Below, in pieces: positions 45,232 through 55,970 of a stretch of DNA of 64,000 bases. This DNA comes from Emiliania huxleyi CCMP1516 (taxonomy: Eukaryota; Haptophyta; Isochrysidales; Noelaerhabdaceae): positions 50,865 through 114,864 of the forward strand of contig NW_005200326.1 of the NCBI RefSeq assembly GCF_000372725.1, in the 5' to 3' direction. A model generated the notes under the pieces. It made no database searches, was not told where the DNA came from, and worked only from the letters and a program-made list of their open reading frames with translations. Both the position numbers and the translations under genes were made by a program. Within the stretch, counting starts at the first letter, position 1. Every line of letters starts with the position of its first letter.

Positions 45232-45824
45232 ATGCTCCAGCGGTGGGGTGGCGACTGCGGACACGAGGCGCGGTCGCGTTCGGGCCTCTGCCGACACGTA
45301 TATACATAGCTGGGGTCCCGGGGTTGGCCTTCGCCAACTAAAAAACTATTTTGTGTCACTCCCCTTTCTCCCGGCCGGGGCGGGGCGCGCGCGGGGGCGG
45401 CGGGTGTGCGGCGAGTGTGCGGGATGTCTGTGGGCCCGAGAGCGATATGCCATGTCCGCCTTGCGTTGTTTCATAACATCGAAGGCTAAGCTCAAAAACT
45501 ATTCATAACATCGAAGGCAAGCTCAAAAACTAACCTTAAAGTTAATTCGAGCCGTCGATGGAGAGAGAGGGGGGGTTGGGCGGTCGGCGTCGGGGTAGAA
45601 GCAACAGGGCGTACGGGGTAGCCGTCACTTTCCTGCCTCGAAAGGGCGGGGCTGTCCCGGAAAGTGAGAAACGCCGGGCAGCGTGGCGCACAACTGAACC
45701 CTCCCATACGTGTTCGTGGCTCCTCCTTCGCTGTCCCATCTCCTCATCTCTTTCCCGCCTGGGCGGGGCAGTGGGCGGGCGCGCGGTGCGGCGTGGCGTG
45801 TGCGTGTGTGCGACTGCAACGAAG
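45232..45824. other. divergent intergenic region, no gene seen
   Basis: It separates the dehydrogenase (minus) from the ankyrin/U-box gene (plus). TTCATAACATCGAAGG(C)TAAGCTCAAAAACT is duplicated near 45470-45532. No supported frame. Confidence 0.45.
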
Positions 45825-45855
45825 GACCGCTAGCGAGGGACCATTGGGTTTGTAC

Positions 45856-45903
<48 letters not shown>

Positions 45904-45921
45904 TTGTACTATTACAACGAA
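45825..45921 (+). promoter_or_regulatory. upstream element shared with the BSD gene, interrupted by (CT)n
   Basis: GACCGCTAGCGAGGGACC, CATTGGGTTTGTACTATT and ACAACGA match 23260-23302. Here a (CT)n tract (about 45860-45900) is inserted, with GGTTTGTACTATT (13 bp) present on both sides. The uninterrupted copy at 23281 therefore shows what the site looked like before the insertion. Confidence 0.6.
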
Positions 45922-45991
45922 GCCTCTCAAAAAAGAAAAGCGCCGGAGTTGAAGAGCTCGCAGTCCGCTCCCTCTTCGACTGGACGCCGCG

Positions 45992-48148
45992 ATGCAGCAG
46001 CTCACCACCGCGACGCAGCCGGAGGAAGCATCCCGTGAGGTGCCAGAGGCCAACATCGCGGCGGAGGCCGGCAGCCTTCCCGAATCGGTGTGGACAGCGG
46101 CGAGACGAGGCGAAGAGGCGGCGCTGTTTTGGTGGCTTGAGAGCGGCGGGCGGGTCAATGCAACTCGCGGGGGCAACACCGCGTTGATGACCGCCGCCCT
46201 CAACGGCCACGTGCCAGCGGTCGAGCTGCTGCTGCAGCGCGGCGCGGAGGTCAACTTGCAGGGCGACGGCTGGACCGCGCTGATGTACGCCGCCAGCACC
46301 GGCCATGCGCAGGTGGTCGACCTGCTGCTGCAGCGCGGCGCGGCGGTCGACCTGCAGGACTGCGACGGCACTACCGCGCTGATGGCCGCCGCCGACAGAG
46401 GCCACGAGCGGGTGGTCGAGATGCTGCTGCGAGGGGCGGAGGTCAACAAGCAGGACAGCGACGGCGAAACTGCGCTGATGTACGCCGCCAGCCAAGGCCA
46501 CGAGCGAGTGATCGACCTGCTGCTTCAGCGCGGCGCGGAGATCAACAAGCAGAGCAGCTACGGCGGCACCGCACTGATGCGCGCCGCTGGCAACGGCAAC
46601 ACCGCCATCGTGCTCCGCTTGCTGCGGGCGGGCGCGGATACAAAGCTGCGCGCTGAGAACGGCAAGTCCGCGCTGCAGTATGCCAAGGAGGAGGGTCACA
46701 GCGCGTGCGTCGACGCTTTCCGGCAGCACATCGCGGAGGTGACTGCGAGCCAGCGCGAGGCGGCAGCTGGCGGCGCGGGCGGCGCTTCCTCCGGCGAGGC
46801 GGCGGCGGGAGCGGGGGCCGCGGCCTCTTCCGGCTCGCTGTCCGCCCTGCCTCACCCTGTTTGCCTCCATGAAATTGCTATCGACGGACTTGCTCGAGCA
46901 GCTCTCGACGGCGACGAGGCGGCGCTGCTGGCGTGGCTTGACAGCGGCGGGCGGGTCAATGCGACCTTCGGGGTTGTGTACGCGGCGAACGAGGTGACCG
47001 GCATCACCGCGTTGATGGGCGCCGCCCGCAACGGCCACGAGCCAGCGGTCGAGCTGCTGCTGCAGCGCGGGGCAGAGATCAACCTGCAGGACAGCAGCGG
47101 CCACACCGCGCTGATGCTCGCCGCCAACAATGGCCACGAGCTGGTCGAGCTGCTGATTCAGCGCGGCGCGGAGGTCGACAAGCCGGACAGCGACGGCCGT
47201 ACCGCGCTCATTGACGCCGCCAGCAACGGCCACGAGCGGGTGGTCGACTTGCTGATGCAGCACGGCGCGGAGATCAACCTGCAGAGTAGCGACGGCGGCA
47301 CCGCGCTGATGGCCGCCGCCACCAACGGCCACGAGCGGGTGGTCGAGTTGCTGATGCAGCGCGGCGCGGAGGTCAACAAGCAGAACAGCGACGGCGGCAC
47401 CGCGCTCATGGACGCCGCACTCAGCGATTCCCCCGCCATCGTGCTCCGCCTGCTGCGGGCGGGCGCAGACACGGCGCTGCGCGCTGAGAACAACAAGTCT
47501 GCGCTGCAGATGGCCAAGGAGAGGGGCCACGCCGGGTGCGTGCGCGCCCTCGAGGAGCATGCGGCGGCGGAGGCGGTGGCGGAGGCAGCGGCGAGGGAGG
47601 CGGAGAGAGCGGCGGCAGAGGCGGAGGCGGCGCGGCATGCCGAGGCGCTGCTGGCGGAGGAGGAGGCGGAGAAGGAGGGGGAGCGCGCCAAGGAGAGCAA
47701 GAAGGGGAAGAAGAAGAAGAAGAAGGGGAAGGGCGGCGGGGGCGGCGCTGGGCCCTCGCAGGAGAAGGTGCCCGAGGATGGGGCAGCGCTGGCGGCGGCG
47801 GAGGAGGCGGAGTTGGCGGCGGCGCTCGAGGAGAGCGCGAGGCTGGAGGAGGAGAGGCGGGCGCCCGACGAGCAGGGGTCGTCCTCATTGGCTGCAGAGA
47901 GGCCGCCTTCGGTGGAGGAGGAGGAGGAGCCGGCCGACTTCATCTGCCCGATCACGACCGAGGTGATGAGCGACCCGGTGATGGCGGCGGATGGGCATGC
48001 TTACGAGCGGACGGCGATGGAGCGCTGGCTCGCGACCAAGTCGACGAGCCCGATGACGGGCGAGGCGCTCGAGTACACGGGGCTCTTCCCGCACCACATG
48101 TTGCGCAGGCAGATCCGAGAGTGGCAAGAGGCGCATCCGGGACGGTAG
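45992..48148 (+). CDS. ankyrin-repeat U-box E3 ubiquitin ligase
   Basis: A single exon of 718 codons runs from the ATG at 45992 to TAG at 48146-48148. Two ankyrin blocks of five to six repeats (residues about 30-250 and 305-520) are internal duplicates of each other. Both start with a WLxSGGRVNAT cap and end with IVLRLLRAGADT, RAEN.KSALQ. The repeats follow the consensus (GGTALMAAATNGHERVVELL). A Lys-rich coiled coil follows (ESKKGKKKKKKGKGGGGG). The C-terminal U-box (about 645-718) reads ADFICPITTEVMSDPVMAAD, GHAYERTAMERWL, SPMTGEAL, LRRQIREW. It should recruit an E2 and ubiquitinate partners bound by the ankyrins. Codon use matches other host genes; no intron. Confidence 0.93.
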   Translation: MQQLTTATQPEEASREVPEANIAAEAGSLPESVWTAARRGEEAALFWWLESGGRVNATRGGNTALMTAALNGHVPAVELLLQRGAEVNLQGDGWTALMYAASTGHAQVVDLLLQRGAAVDLQDCDGTTALMAAADRGHERVVEMLLRGAEVNKQDSDGETALMYAASQGHERVIDLLLQRGAEINKQSSYGGTALMRAAGNGNTAIVLRLLRAGADTKLRAENGKSALQYAKEEGHSACVDAFRQHIAEVTASQREAAAGGAGGASSGEAAAGAGAAASSGSLSALPHPVCLHEIAIDGLARAALDGDEAALLAWLDSGGRVNATFGVVYAANEVTGITALMGAARNGHEPAVELLLQRGAEINLQDSSGHTALMLAANNGHELVELLIQRGAEVDKPDSDGRTALIDAASNGHERVVDLLMQHGAEINLQSSDGGTALMAAATNGHERVVELLMQRGAEVNKQNSDGGTALMDAALSDSPAIVLRLLRAGADTALRAENNKSALQMAKERGHAGCVRALEEHAAAEAVAEAAAREAERAAAEAEAARHAEALLAEEEAEKEGERAKESKKGKKKKKKGKGGGGGAGPSQEKVPEDGAALAAAEEAELAAALEESARLEEERRAPDEQGSSSLAAERPPSVEEEEEPADFICPITTEVMSDPVMAADGHAYERTAMERWLATKSTSPMTGEALEYTGLFPHHMLRRQIREWQEAHPGR

Positions 48149-49278
48149 GTTTGTGTGGCGTTTGTGGAGGCGGGTTTCGAGGAGAGCGCGAGGCTGGAGG
48201 ACGAGGCAACCGCGCGCAACGAAGGAGCAGGCGCCTCCCGCCGAATCTGCCGGCGACCCTCCGCCGAGTGAGGAGGGCATAACTTAGTCACCCGCGCCCA
48301 AGAAGCAAGAGCCAGCAGTCTGCAGCTTTTTGCCCATAGCATATTGCCAAGTGTTGTGTGAGAGTTGTTGAGTTTTGTTGCGGCCTGGGTTTTTGCTCGG
48401 TGTTGCGTGACTGTCTCCGTGCGATTTCGGGCCCGGGGTTGTTGTGCGTTTATGTGCCCCTACGCTTAGGCGGCTCGTGCGGTGTACTGGGCCCGGTGCC
48501 TTTGTTCTTCCTGCCACAAAATTTCCTGCCACGGCGCTCCTTTCAGGACGCGACTCGGGCGAATCGACAGGAGCGCATCCCTGCCTGCCGCGCCTCGGAC
48601 TAGCGGCCATTCTAGGGTACCATACACTTCCGGGCCGGTGTGCGGGGAGCGAACCTTAACGACCGCCCAGAAGCTTTCTGCGCGAACCAATCGGGCCAGG
48701 ATCATCAGCATATGTCCCCTCCACAACATCGGGGGCGTTTGAGCGGTATTTGAGGAGCACCGCGACTCTGAAGTTCGGCCGGGTGGTCTGCAGACCCCCC
48801 CCCCGGAGCAGCAGAGGCTCCGTGGGGTCGAAAAGTCGACGCTGGGAGTCGCACTCGTCAAGCCATCGCAGCACCACGCGGTCCGCACGTACCGACCACA
48901 TCCCCCCCACCGCTGAGAAGGCGCAGATCGACCGCCGGGCCGCGTAGTCGTCGTTAAGGAGCGGTTTTTGGAGCCGTACGAAGAGGTCCCAGACGGGCGA
49001 ACATGCGGTTTTGCGACGACCACACGCGATGTGGTATCTGGTTTTTGCTAAAAACGGGCCGCCTAGTGCAGCACCACTAGTACAACACGCAACCTCACTG
49101 AGAGCTCCACACTAGCCGGTATAGGCGAGCGCCGACGGCGTCACGGTCGCCGGAGTGGACGCACTGCACACACACCGTGACCGTGTCGTGGGTGTGACAA
49201 TGAGCGACACAACCGTCGGCGCCGCGCTATCGCGGCGCCCCGCAGTCTACACACCGCAGGCGCACCCCTGAACGCGCC
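48149..49278. other. intergenic stretch, no supported gene
   Basis: Just after the stop, 48178-48205 repeats coding sequence of the U-box gene (GAGGAGAGCGCGAGGCTGGA, also at 47828). A minus frame at 48466-49023 has no recognisable domain. Confidence 0.45.
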
Positions 49279-49872
49279 ATGAGCGCGCAGGCACATAGCA
49301 GCGCCGCGCCAAAAGGCCATTCCCTCGCCCGACCCGCGGCTCCTGGCGACGGCGCGCCACTGGTGCCGCCGTACGACCCACAGATCGGCAACCAGGCGCT
49401 GCACTGGCTCTCCAAGGCTGTCGAGTGTGGCACGTCGACCTGGAACGGGTACGTCGCGTCGGACGAGCTGCGTGAGCTGGTGGCGCACATGAAGGTTGCG
49501 GATCTGCGCGGCGAGCTCGACGTGAGACGGATCCCTTGGACGCGGGGCAGGGCGGCTAGATGCAACATCGCCGCGATGGCGTCGCATGAATCGTGCATAC
49601 GTGCCGTCCGAGGTGGCTCACGCACGCCCATGTCCGCCGCAGGCATGCGCAAGCAGCTTCTCTCCGAGCGGTTGCTCGTCGCTTGCGGTGCGGGCCCACT
49701 TGGGCTGGTGCGTCGTCCTCAACGTCAGTATGCGCCAACAGCCTCGCGCGTCTTGCTCGCAGGCGTGACGACCGACACTCGCATGCCGCGCTGCCTCCAG
49801 GGCCGTCCAACTTGCGAATGTATCCTTCTCGGTGCCCTCCGGCCACGCTCGCTGCGCAGACCCTGGATTTGA
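49279..49872 (+). CDS. SAP-domain protein, 5' part
   Basis: The ATG at 49279 begins MSAQAHSSAAPKGHSLARPA. Exon 1 appears to end at 49546 and exon 2 to start at 49643, through a GC-AG intron. This joins ELVAHMKVADLRGELDVRRI to WTRGMRKQLLSERLLVA, a good SAP DNA-binding motif (two helices, hydrophobic pattern with a Gly turn). The N-terminal part (PYDPQIGNQALHWLSKAVEC) is unknown. A nuclear DNA/RNA-binding role is inferred from SAP. The intron length is a multiple of three, so the frame also reads through. The 3' end after about 49720 is uncertain. Confidence 0.55.
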   Translation: MSAQAHSSAAPKGHSLARPAAPGDGAPLVPPYDPQIGNQALHWLSKAVECGTSTWNGYVASDELRELVAHMKVADLRGELDVRRIPWTRGRAARCNIAAMASHESCIRAVRGGSRTPMSAAGMRKQLLSERLLVACGAGPLGLVRRPQRQYAPTASRVLLAGVTTDTRMPRCLQGRPTCECILLGALRPRSLRRPWI

Positions 49873-50291
49873 ATGCAGGGCCGCGGACGCAGGGCCGCGA
49901 TTGACTCTGGCGCCAGCCGCAGCGCCGCACTCGGGCTGGCGTCTCCGGCTCACGCGTTCGTGCAAAACGACGTCCGCCTTATGGTGAAGTACGAGAGGGG
50001 GGAGGGGGAGAGGGAGAGAGAGGGGGGGAGGGAGGGAGGGAGAGAGAGGGAGGGAGAGAGGTGGTGGTGGAGGGAGGAGTCGTAGGGATGTGGTAGGGAG
50101 CACATCTTGAGATCTTGTATAATGTATTTCAATATTTAGTATATTACCGTACGCTGCCGCAGTCTCGCGTCACGCGTGGTGGTTGGTGCATCATGGACGT
50201 ACATGGACACGGCATTGTTTTCGATCGGCATTCAAAAAGAAAGAGGATGGCGAGATCAACATGCCAATAATGCAATGAAGCGCCGAGCGCG
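49873..50291. other. intergenic stretch with a (GAGG)n tract
   Basis: A purine tract of GAGGGGGAGAGG type at 49995-50065, followed by ordinary spacer with the 3' end of the minus-strand glycosidase. No gene is seen. Confidence 0.5.
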
Positions 50292-53200
50292 CTACGTGAA
50301 GGCAGCAGCCTCTTGCCGCGGCCTCTGGTAGAAGCCTGCGTCGAGCAGCCCGATGAAGCCGGCCAGCGCGCCCCAGTGGTAGAAGCGCATCCCCGTGCAC
50401 TCGGTGGCGTTGCGCCACGGCGAGAAGTTCTCGCACACGTGCCGGTGGGCGCGCCACTGCGTCAGGAAGAGCGCGCCCATCTGCTTGCACAGCGCCGCGC
50501 GCGCCGTCGTCACCAGCGGCACGTCCGAATACGCCTCGTGTGACAGGCCCCAGTACGTGAGCAGCGCCATCGGCCCCCAAACGTACCCGCGCCAGTAGCC
50601 GAGCGGCGGGAAGGCGGGGTCGTCGGCCGAAACTGACGGTAGGCCCCAGTAGCACGTGTCGTCGTTGCCCGCAAAGTCGCCCTTTGGCGTGATGCAGAAG
50701 CGGCTCGCGTTGAGCAGCCAGCCTCGCAGCATGCTCTCGGCTCTCCCCACGGTCGCGATTCCCGAGAGCATCGGGTAAAAGGAGGTGGGGGTGATGCGCC
50801 GCCGAAAGCGGCCCGTCGCGAGGCGGTTGACGAAGATGCCGCTCTGCTCATCCCACAGATGCGCCGCTATCTTTGCCCGGGCGTCGGCGGAGCGCGCACG
50901 CAGCACCTTGGCGGTGTCGGCGCGGCCAGCGGCGTCGGCGAGCTCGGCGAGGCACGCGTCGCTCATCGCCACCATGCTCGCCATCCCCACGTCGTACATC
51001 TGCATCAGCCCGTAGCCAGTCTTGTTGTCGGTAACCGCGAAGAAGTGCCCGTCGTACATCGGGCTGTCGTCAAGCCCGCTCTCGTAGCGCGCGGCCTGCA
51101 TATCGTCTCCGCCCAGCGCGGTCATGTTGAGGGGCGGGAGGGTGCGCTCCTCGAGGAACCAGCCGGACCAGTCCAGCAGGTCGTCCAGGAGCAGCTCCAC
51201 AAGCCACAGGTCGCGGTACCGTCTGTACATCTCGAGCAGCACCTTCGAGCCGACGGGCGGCTGCGAGTGCGTACTCTTTCGCGTGGGCGCGTAGCCGTTC
51301 GGCACGAACCCCTCCGCCGACTTGGCCTTCACCACCTGGATGAGGACGGAATAGCCGAGCTCCTTGCCCGCCGCGTCGAGGCTCAGCATGTATCCCGCAA
51401 AGTGCGTGTCCCAGTCGAAGAGCACGTACGGCCAGTCGTCGCTCAGCACGGCGGGGTCCCAGCCCCACGGGTTGCCGCGGATGACGGGGGCGATGACGCT
51501 CTCCAGCGGGTTGTTCCACATGGCGCCCGCCTGCACCGCCATCTTGACCTCCGCATGCTCGCCGTATGCGCCGTAGCGCGCCTGCTCCGCCTCCCACGCC
51601 GCGCGGAGCGTCGCCCGGATCCGAGCGGCTGGCAGCGGCGCTTTGGACGAGAAGCCGACGCTGCCAGAGTGGTCACCCGAAGTTACCCGAGATTGACCGA
51701 GTGTACCCGAGGAGACCGGAGATTGCCCGAGGTTGCCCGAGATTGCCCGAGGTCACCTGCCGCCGCCAGCGAGATCGAACCGCAAATGAGGCAGCGCCTA
51801 ATGGATACATTAACAGACAACTGATTCATTCATTCATGAAGATGTCGAACCGCAAGTGCGGCAGCGCCTAGCGGTCGTAATGACAATGCCGAGAAGAAGA
51901 GCCGCCTTCCTGCCCAGACTGGCACAAGCGGCATGCGCCTCCACGCGCCGAGGCAGAAGCAGCGCGGAGCCTTTCGACGGCTGGGTGGCGTGGACGACGC
52001 TGCTGCGCAGCCCGTCGCCGATCGGCGTGAAACTGAGGGTCTGCGCCGCGGCGCTCACCTCGTGCACTCGATACCACGCCGACGAGCCGGCGAGCACCTG
52101 TTCACAGCAAGCGGTGTGAAGAGGCGCCGTTCACACCGCCCACGCCGCGCTGCGCGCGAGCGCCAGCTCCGTGCCGTCACAGCCAGCCACGACCTCACAC
52201 AACGGCGAACAGCTCGTCATGAATGAGTGAGTAGTGATTATTCATGATTAACTATCATTCTATGGCCTCCACGACGGCGTAGTTAGTGATTAAATATTGG
52301 TCAATGATTAATGATTAATGATTATCGATGATTAATTATTATTATGACCTCCACAATAGCGAGCAGCTCGTCGCCGCCCCCGACCTTGGGCAAGGGGAAA
52401 GTGCGGTGAGGCAAAACTTCTCCACACACGCAAGGGGGGCGGGGCAAGGGCCAAGCTAGTCCCTTGCGACTCCACACCCCACAACAGACGGGAGCTGGCA
52501 CGGCATTCAGAGTGCAAGGCCCGGTGCACACACACACAAACACGCCTCGATGCTGACGTTGCACGTTGCCGTGGCGAGGTACAGCTGGAGGTACGAGCGG
52601 TCGTACGCGTGAGCGCCTAGAGAGAGAACAACGCCCTGTCTTTCTTTTTTACAAGGGACGCCGACCCGGTCGTGCGCGTGAGCGCCTAGAAAGGCCCACG
52701 CGTGTTTCTTTTTTACAGGGAGACGCGTAACTCGGTCGTCGAACGCGTGAGCGCCGAGACGAATCGTCACGTCGCCCTGGCCTCCCGGACCCCAGTCGAC
52801 CCTCGCCTCCTCGAGGCAGCGCGGCGCGTCCGCGCCGCTCGCGCCGCTGTCGCACAGCATCAGCGCGAGCGCGCTGCCCTCCGGCAAGCGGACGAGCTTG
52901 GTGTAGCTCATGTCGTACCACGGCGCCTAGTTAATTAATAATGATTGATTAATTAACTAATCAACGAGCTTGGTGTAGCTCATGTCGTACCACGGCGCCT
53001 AGTTAATTAATTAATGATTGATTAATTAACTAATCAACGAACTTGGTGTAGCTCATGTCGTACCACGGCGCCTACAAAGAAATACACCGCGGTAAAAGAA
53101 AAGCGATAGGCTCCTCTGGCCCACGTCGTCCCACGGCGCCTACAAAAAAGAAATACGGCTGGCGTAGAAAGAGAGCTATGACGCATCTCTGGCATGTCGT

Positions 53201-54068
53201 CCCACGGCGCCCAGCCCGACGAGAGCCTGGCCTGCATCGCATCGCGCTGCGCCTCCGCCTCTGGCAGCGCCTAGTGAAGAAATTATTAACTAGTTAATTA
53301 GCTAATTAAGAGTCGCGCTGTGCCTCCGCCTCTGGCAGCGCCTAGTTAAGAAATTATTAACTAGTTAATTAGCTAATTAAGAGTCGCGCTGCGCCTCCGC
53401 CTCTGGCAGCGCCTAGTTAAGAAATGGAAAGTTAACAAATTAACTAATTAAGAGTCGCGCTGTGCCTCCTCCTTTGGCAGCGCCGGGGACAGCGCGCCCT
53501 CGAGCCATGCCTCCTTCCTCAGCGTGCCCCCTCCGAGCCACGCCGCCCCCTTTCCGCCTCCCTCTCCACCACCGGCCGGCCGGCCGCCACGCTCCGGCGC
53601 CCTCGTGATGCGAACCCCGAAAGAGTCGGTCGGGCGGGAGGCTGAGCCGTGGTGCACGACCACGAGGCGGATCGGCCACGCGGTCGAGGAGAGCACCGGC
53701 AGCGGGTTGTCGTACTCCGTCGACCGGACGCTGGGCGGCGTCGGGCCGTGAGCGCCGTTGGTGCCTTTCTGGCAGACGAGGTGGCCGTCGACGTGGACGT
53801 AGCCTAGGACCGCGTGGCCAAAGAAGCAGCTAAAGTTATAGAGGTAGTCACGCTCGACGGAGATCGTGCCGGTGAGCGTGGCGCTGAAGGGCCGCCGTGA
53901 GTCGTGTGTCACGTTGGGCAAAGCGACGGTTTCGGACCTCAGGATCGTTCCTGCGACGGCCGTGCTGTTGAACAAAGTGAGTGCGAGCCCACGCTGCGGC
54001 GGCTGCCAAGCGAGGCTGATTGGGAGGATGAGCGGCAGGCAAGGCCAGGCGACACGTCGGCGCTGCAT
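50292..54068 (-). CDS. GH63-like glycoside hydrolase, secretory
   Basis: The ATG at 54068 begins MQRRRVAWPCLPLILPISLAW, a probable signal peptide; an upstream in-frame start at 54164 is possible. An N-terminal beta domain follows (DYLYNFSCFFGHAVLGYVHV, LRLVVVHHGSA), then YTKLVRLPEGSALALML and RLGAHAYDRSYLQLYL, with the linking exons obscured by introns. The catalytic (alpha/alpha)6 part is a single long exon: MAVQAGAMWNNPLESVIAPV, NPWGWDPAVLSDDWPYVLFD, FVPNGYAPTRKSTHSQPP, DDSPMYDG, and YWRGYVWGPMALLTYWGLS near the end; TAG at 50292-50294. These match GH63 (mannosyl-oligosaccharide glucosidase/YgjK). Trimming of glucose or mannose from glycans in the secretory path or outside the cell is inferred. 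The upstream half has at least six introns of duplicated-flank type. Confidence 0.82.
52098..52137 (-). mobile_element. hairpin introner copy 9 (in GH63-like gene intron)
   Basis: Gene sense: GGTGTGAACGGCGCCTC, TTCACACC, then GCTTGCTGTGAACAG|GTGCTCGCC. Same orientation as the host gene, near the exon encoding LLAGSSAWYRVHEV. Confidence 0.82.
52905..53090 (-). repeat. AT-rich intron with three exon-fragment copies
   Basis: GACATGAGCTACACCAAG (gene sense; DMSYTKL) occurs three times, separated by TTAATTAATCATTAATTAAC-type islands. The unit ends TAG|GCGCCGTGG. One intron of the GH63-like gene. Confidence 0.88.
53265..53460 (-). repeat. AT-rich intron with four exon-fragment copies
   Basis: CGCTGCCAGAGGCGGAGGCG (gene sense; ALPEAEAQ) occurs four times, separated by TTAATTAGCTAATTAACTAG islands. 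It belongs to the intron following LSPALPKEEAQ. Confidence 0.88.
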
Positions 54069-54436
54069 GCACACAACGTCGAAAGGCTGGGTTCGGCTCA
54101 AAGGGAGGTAGGGGAGCGGACCCACATCCACTGGTCGAGTCATAGGTGACGCGAGGGTGCTCACTTAATTGATTAATTCACTCATTAATTCCTTAATTGC
54201 GTGACGTATTCCGGGTAATCTTAATTATTAATCATCGGGCGGGGCGCGGCGCGGCGGCGGCGCGGAGCGGGGCGGCGAGACCATCTTTACTGAACGGACC
54301 AGCTAGCTGGTCTTTGATGCAGCGCAATGGTCGAGCCGCCCTCGACTCAAGGGGCTGCCTTCCATCGTCGCTGCTCAGACCGGGCTCCGGGGGAGGGGGG
54401 GAGACCTCCTGTTCCTCGCGGAACGGGAGCAGCCCA

Positions 54437-55557
54437 GACCGAGGGCGGCGCCCGACGGCGCGGTGGCGCGGTGGGCTGCGAGTGCGCGATGTCTACGTCT
54501 TGCTCCATGTTATTGGCAATAAGATACGAAGGGACGAACGAACACGCGGGAACAATTAACTAATCAGGATATTACGCGGGGCGAGGTGTGAACGGTCTAC
54601 CCGAGGTGAGGGTAGGCGCATCCCCCCCAATGGCGGCGGGCGAGTCGCGAGCTCGCAGAGCCGCCATTGCCATGTGAGAAGGGTTCGGCGAGTTGACCAC
54701 GAGCCGTTCGCGGGGGGTAGGGTTCGGCGAGGTTCACGAGCCGTTCGCGGGGGGTAGGGTTCGGCGAGGTTCACGAGCCGTTCGCGGGGGGTAGGGTTCG
54801 GCGAGGTTCACGAGCCGTTCGCGGGGGGTAGGGTTCGGCGAGGTTCACGAGCCGTTCGCGGGGGTTAGTGGCTGGGGTTAGGGGTTGGGGTTAGGGGCTG
54901 GTTAGGGGCTGGGGTTAGGGGCTGGGGTGTGTTGCCGTTTAGGCAAAATCCATGTCGGGTTGGGCTCGAGAGTTGGTAGGAGGTGCCAAGGCCACGCTGT
55001 TGGCGGTTGGTGCCAAGTCCAGCGCGTTGGCGGGTGGTGGATGGCGTGTTGGGGTTCTTGTGGCAAAAGATTCAGTGCATTGTTGCATGCTGCATCAAAT
55101 CGAATCGCATCGCATCGCATCGCATCGCATCGCTGCTCGCGTTCGCTCCGCGAAGGGGCAAACTCGAACTGGGAGCCACTCGCGCGAATTCGAGCAGCGA
55201 CGTGTGACGGGCTGTTGAAGCGGGTTAGTGCTGAGAGCACCACCTGATATACTGCGCAGAAAGCTGTGGTTGAGCGCACTGCGCTGATGAGGCGACCCAA
55301 AGGAGGCCGGATCGGACCGTAGGCCGCTACCATGCGCAAGACCAGACGGTGTAGCTGAGCTCCCTCGGAGACCGAGGGCGGCGCCCGACGGCGCGGTGGC
55401 GCGGTGGGCTGCGAGTGCGCGATGTCTACGTCTTGCTCCATGTTATTGGCAATAAGATACGAAGGGACGAACGAACACGCGGGAACAATTAATTAACTAA
55501 TCAGGATATTACGCGGGGCGAGGTGTGAACGGTCTACCCGAGGTGAGGGTAGGCGCA
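54437..55557. mobile_element. element bounded by about 184-bp direct repeats
   Basis: Bases 54437-54620 and 55370-55557 are nearly identical (GACCGAGGGCGGCGCCCGAC to GAGGGTAGGCGCA; one 4-base length difference). The 750 bases between them contain no recognisable gene, only tandem repeats (54676-54930) and a GCATC run near 55105-55130. It could be a terminal-repeat mini-element of retroelement type, or a simple segmental duplication. It is not coding-competent. The near identity of the repeats suggests it is young. Confidence 0.65.
54676..54935. repeat. 37-bp tandem repeat and TTAGGGG-type tract
   Basis: GGGTTCGGCGAGGTTCACGA and GCCGTTCGCGGGGGGTA repeat about five times (54676-54865). They are followed by GGGGTTAGGGGTTGGGGTTA and GGGGCTGG variants (54862-54935), which resemble degenerate telomere repeats. 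Located inside the direct-repeat element. Confidence 0.8.
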
Positions 55558-55970
55558 CAATGAAGTCCACCTTCACCTCTCCGACTAACTAGAGTATACA
55601 GCGCGCTGGATTGGTGGCGGCGACTCTTGCTTCGCGCCCCCACGGTCACAGCTCACATGCTCACTCGAGGGAGAAACACCGACGAAAACCAAAGATAGGC
55701 ATACGATCAATCTTACTTCTGCAAGCAGGTAGGTTCGTTCCTCTTGTCTCTCCGTCTAGCCCTAGCACTTGCACTGTTGTTGTTGCTGGCTGCTGGTGCT
55801 GCTGATACCCCCCCGGTCCACACGGTACACGGCATCAACACACTTGGTGAGTCACACATGTGCACATGCAACATGCATGTGTGCAACATGCACCTGTGTT
55901 CACCAACAACATGTGCATGCACATATGCATGTGCATGTGCATGCGTCTCCCTTTCCGGCTTTAGAGGCGG
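55558..55970. other. intergenic stretch with a TGCATG microsatellite
   Basis: Bases 55857-55955 are mixed ACATGC/TGCATG repeats. The stop of the minus-strand glycosyltransferase gene follows at 55971. No gene is seen. Confidence 0.5.

Noticed and set aside
54862-54935. True telomere
   Set aside because: The TTAGGGG-type repeats are degenerate, short and internal, with coding genes on both sides.
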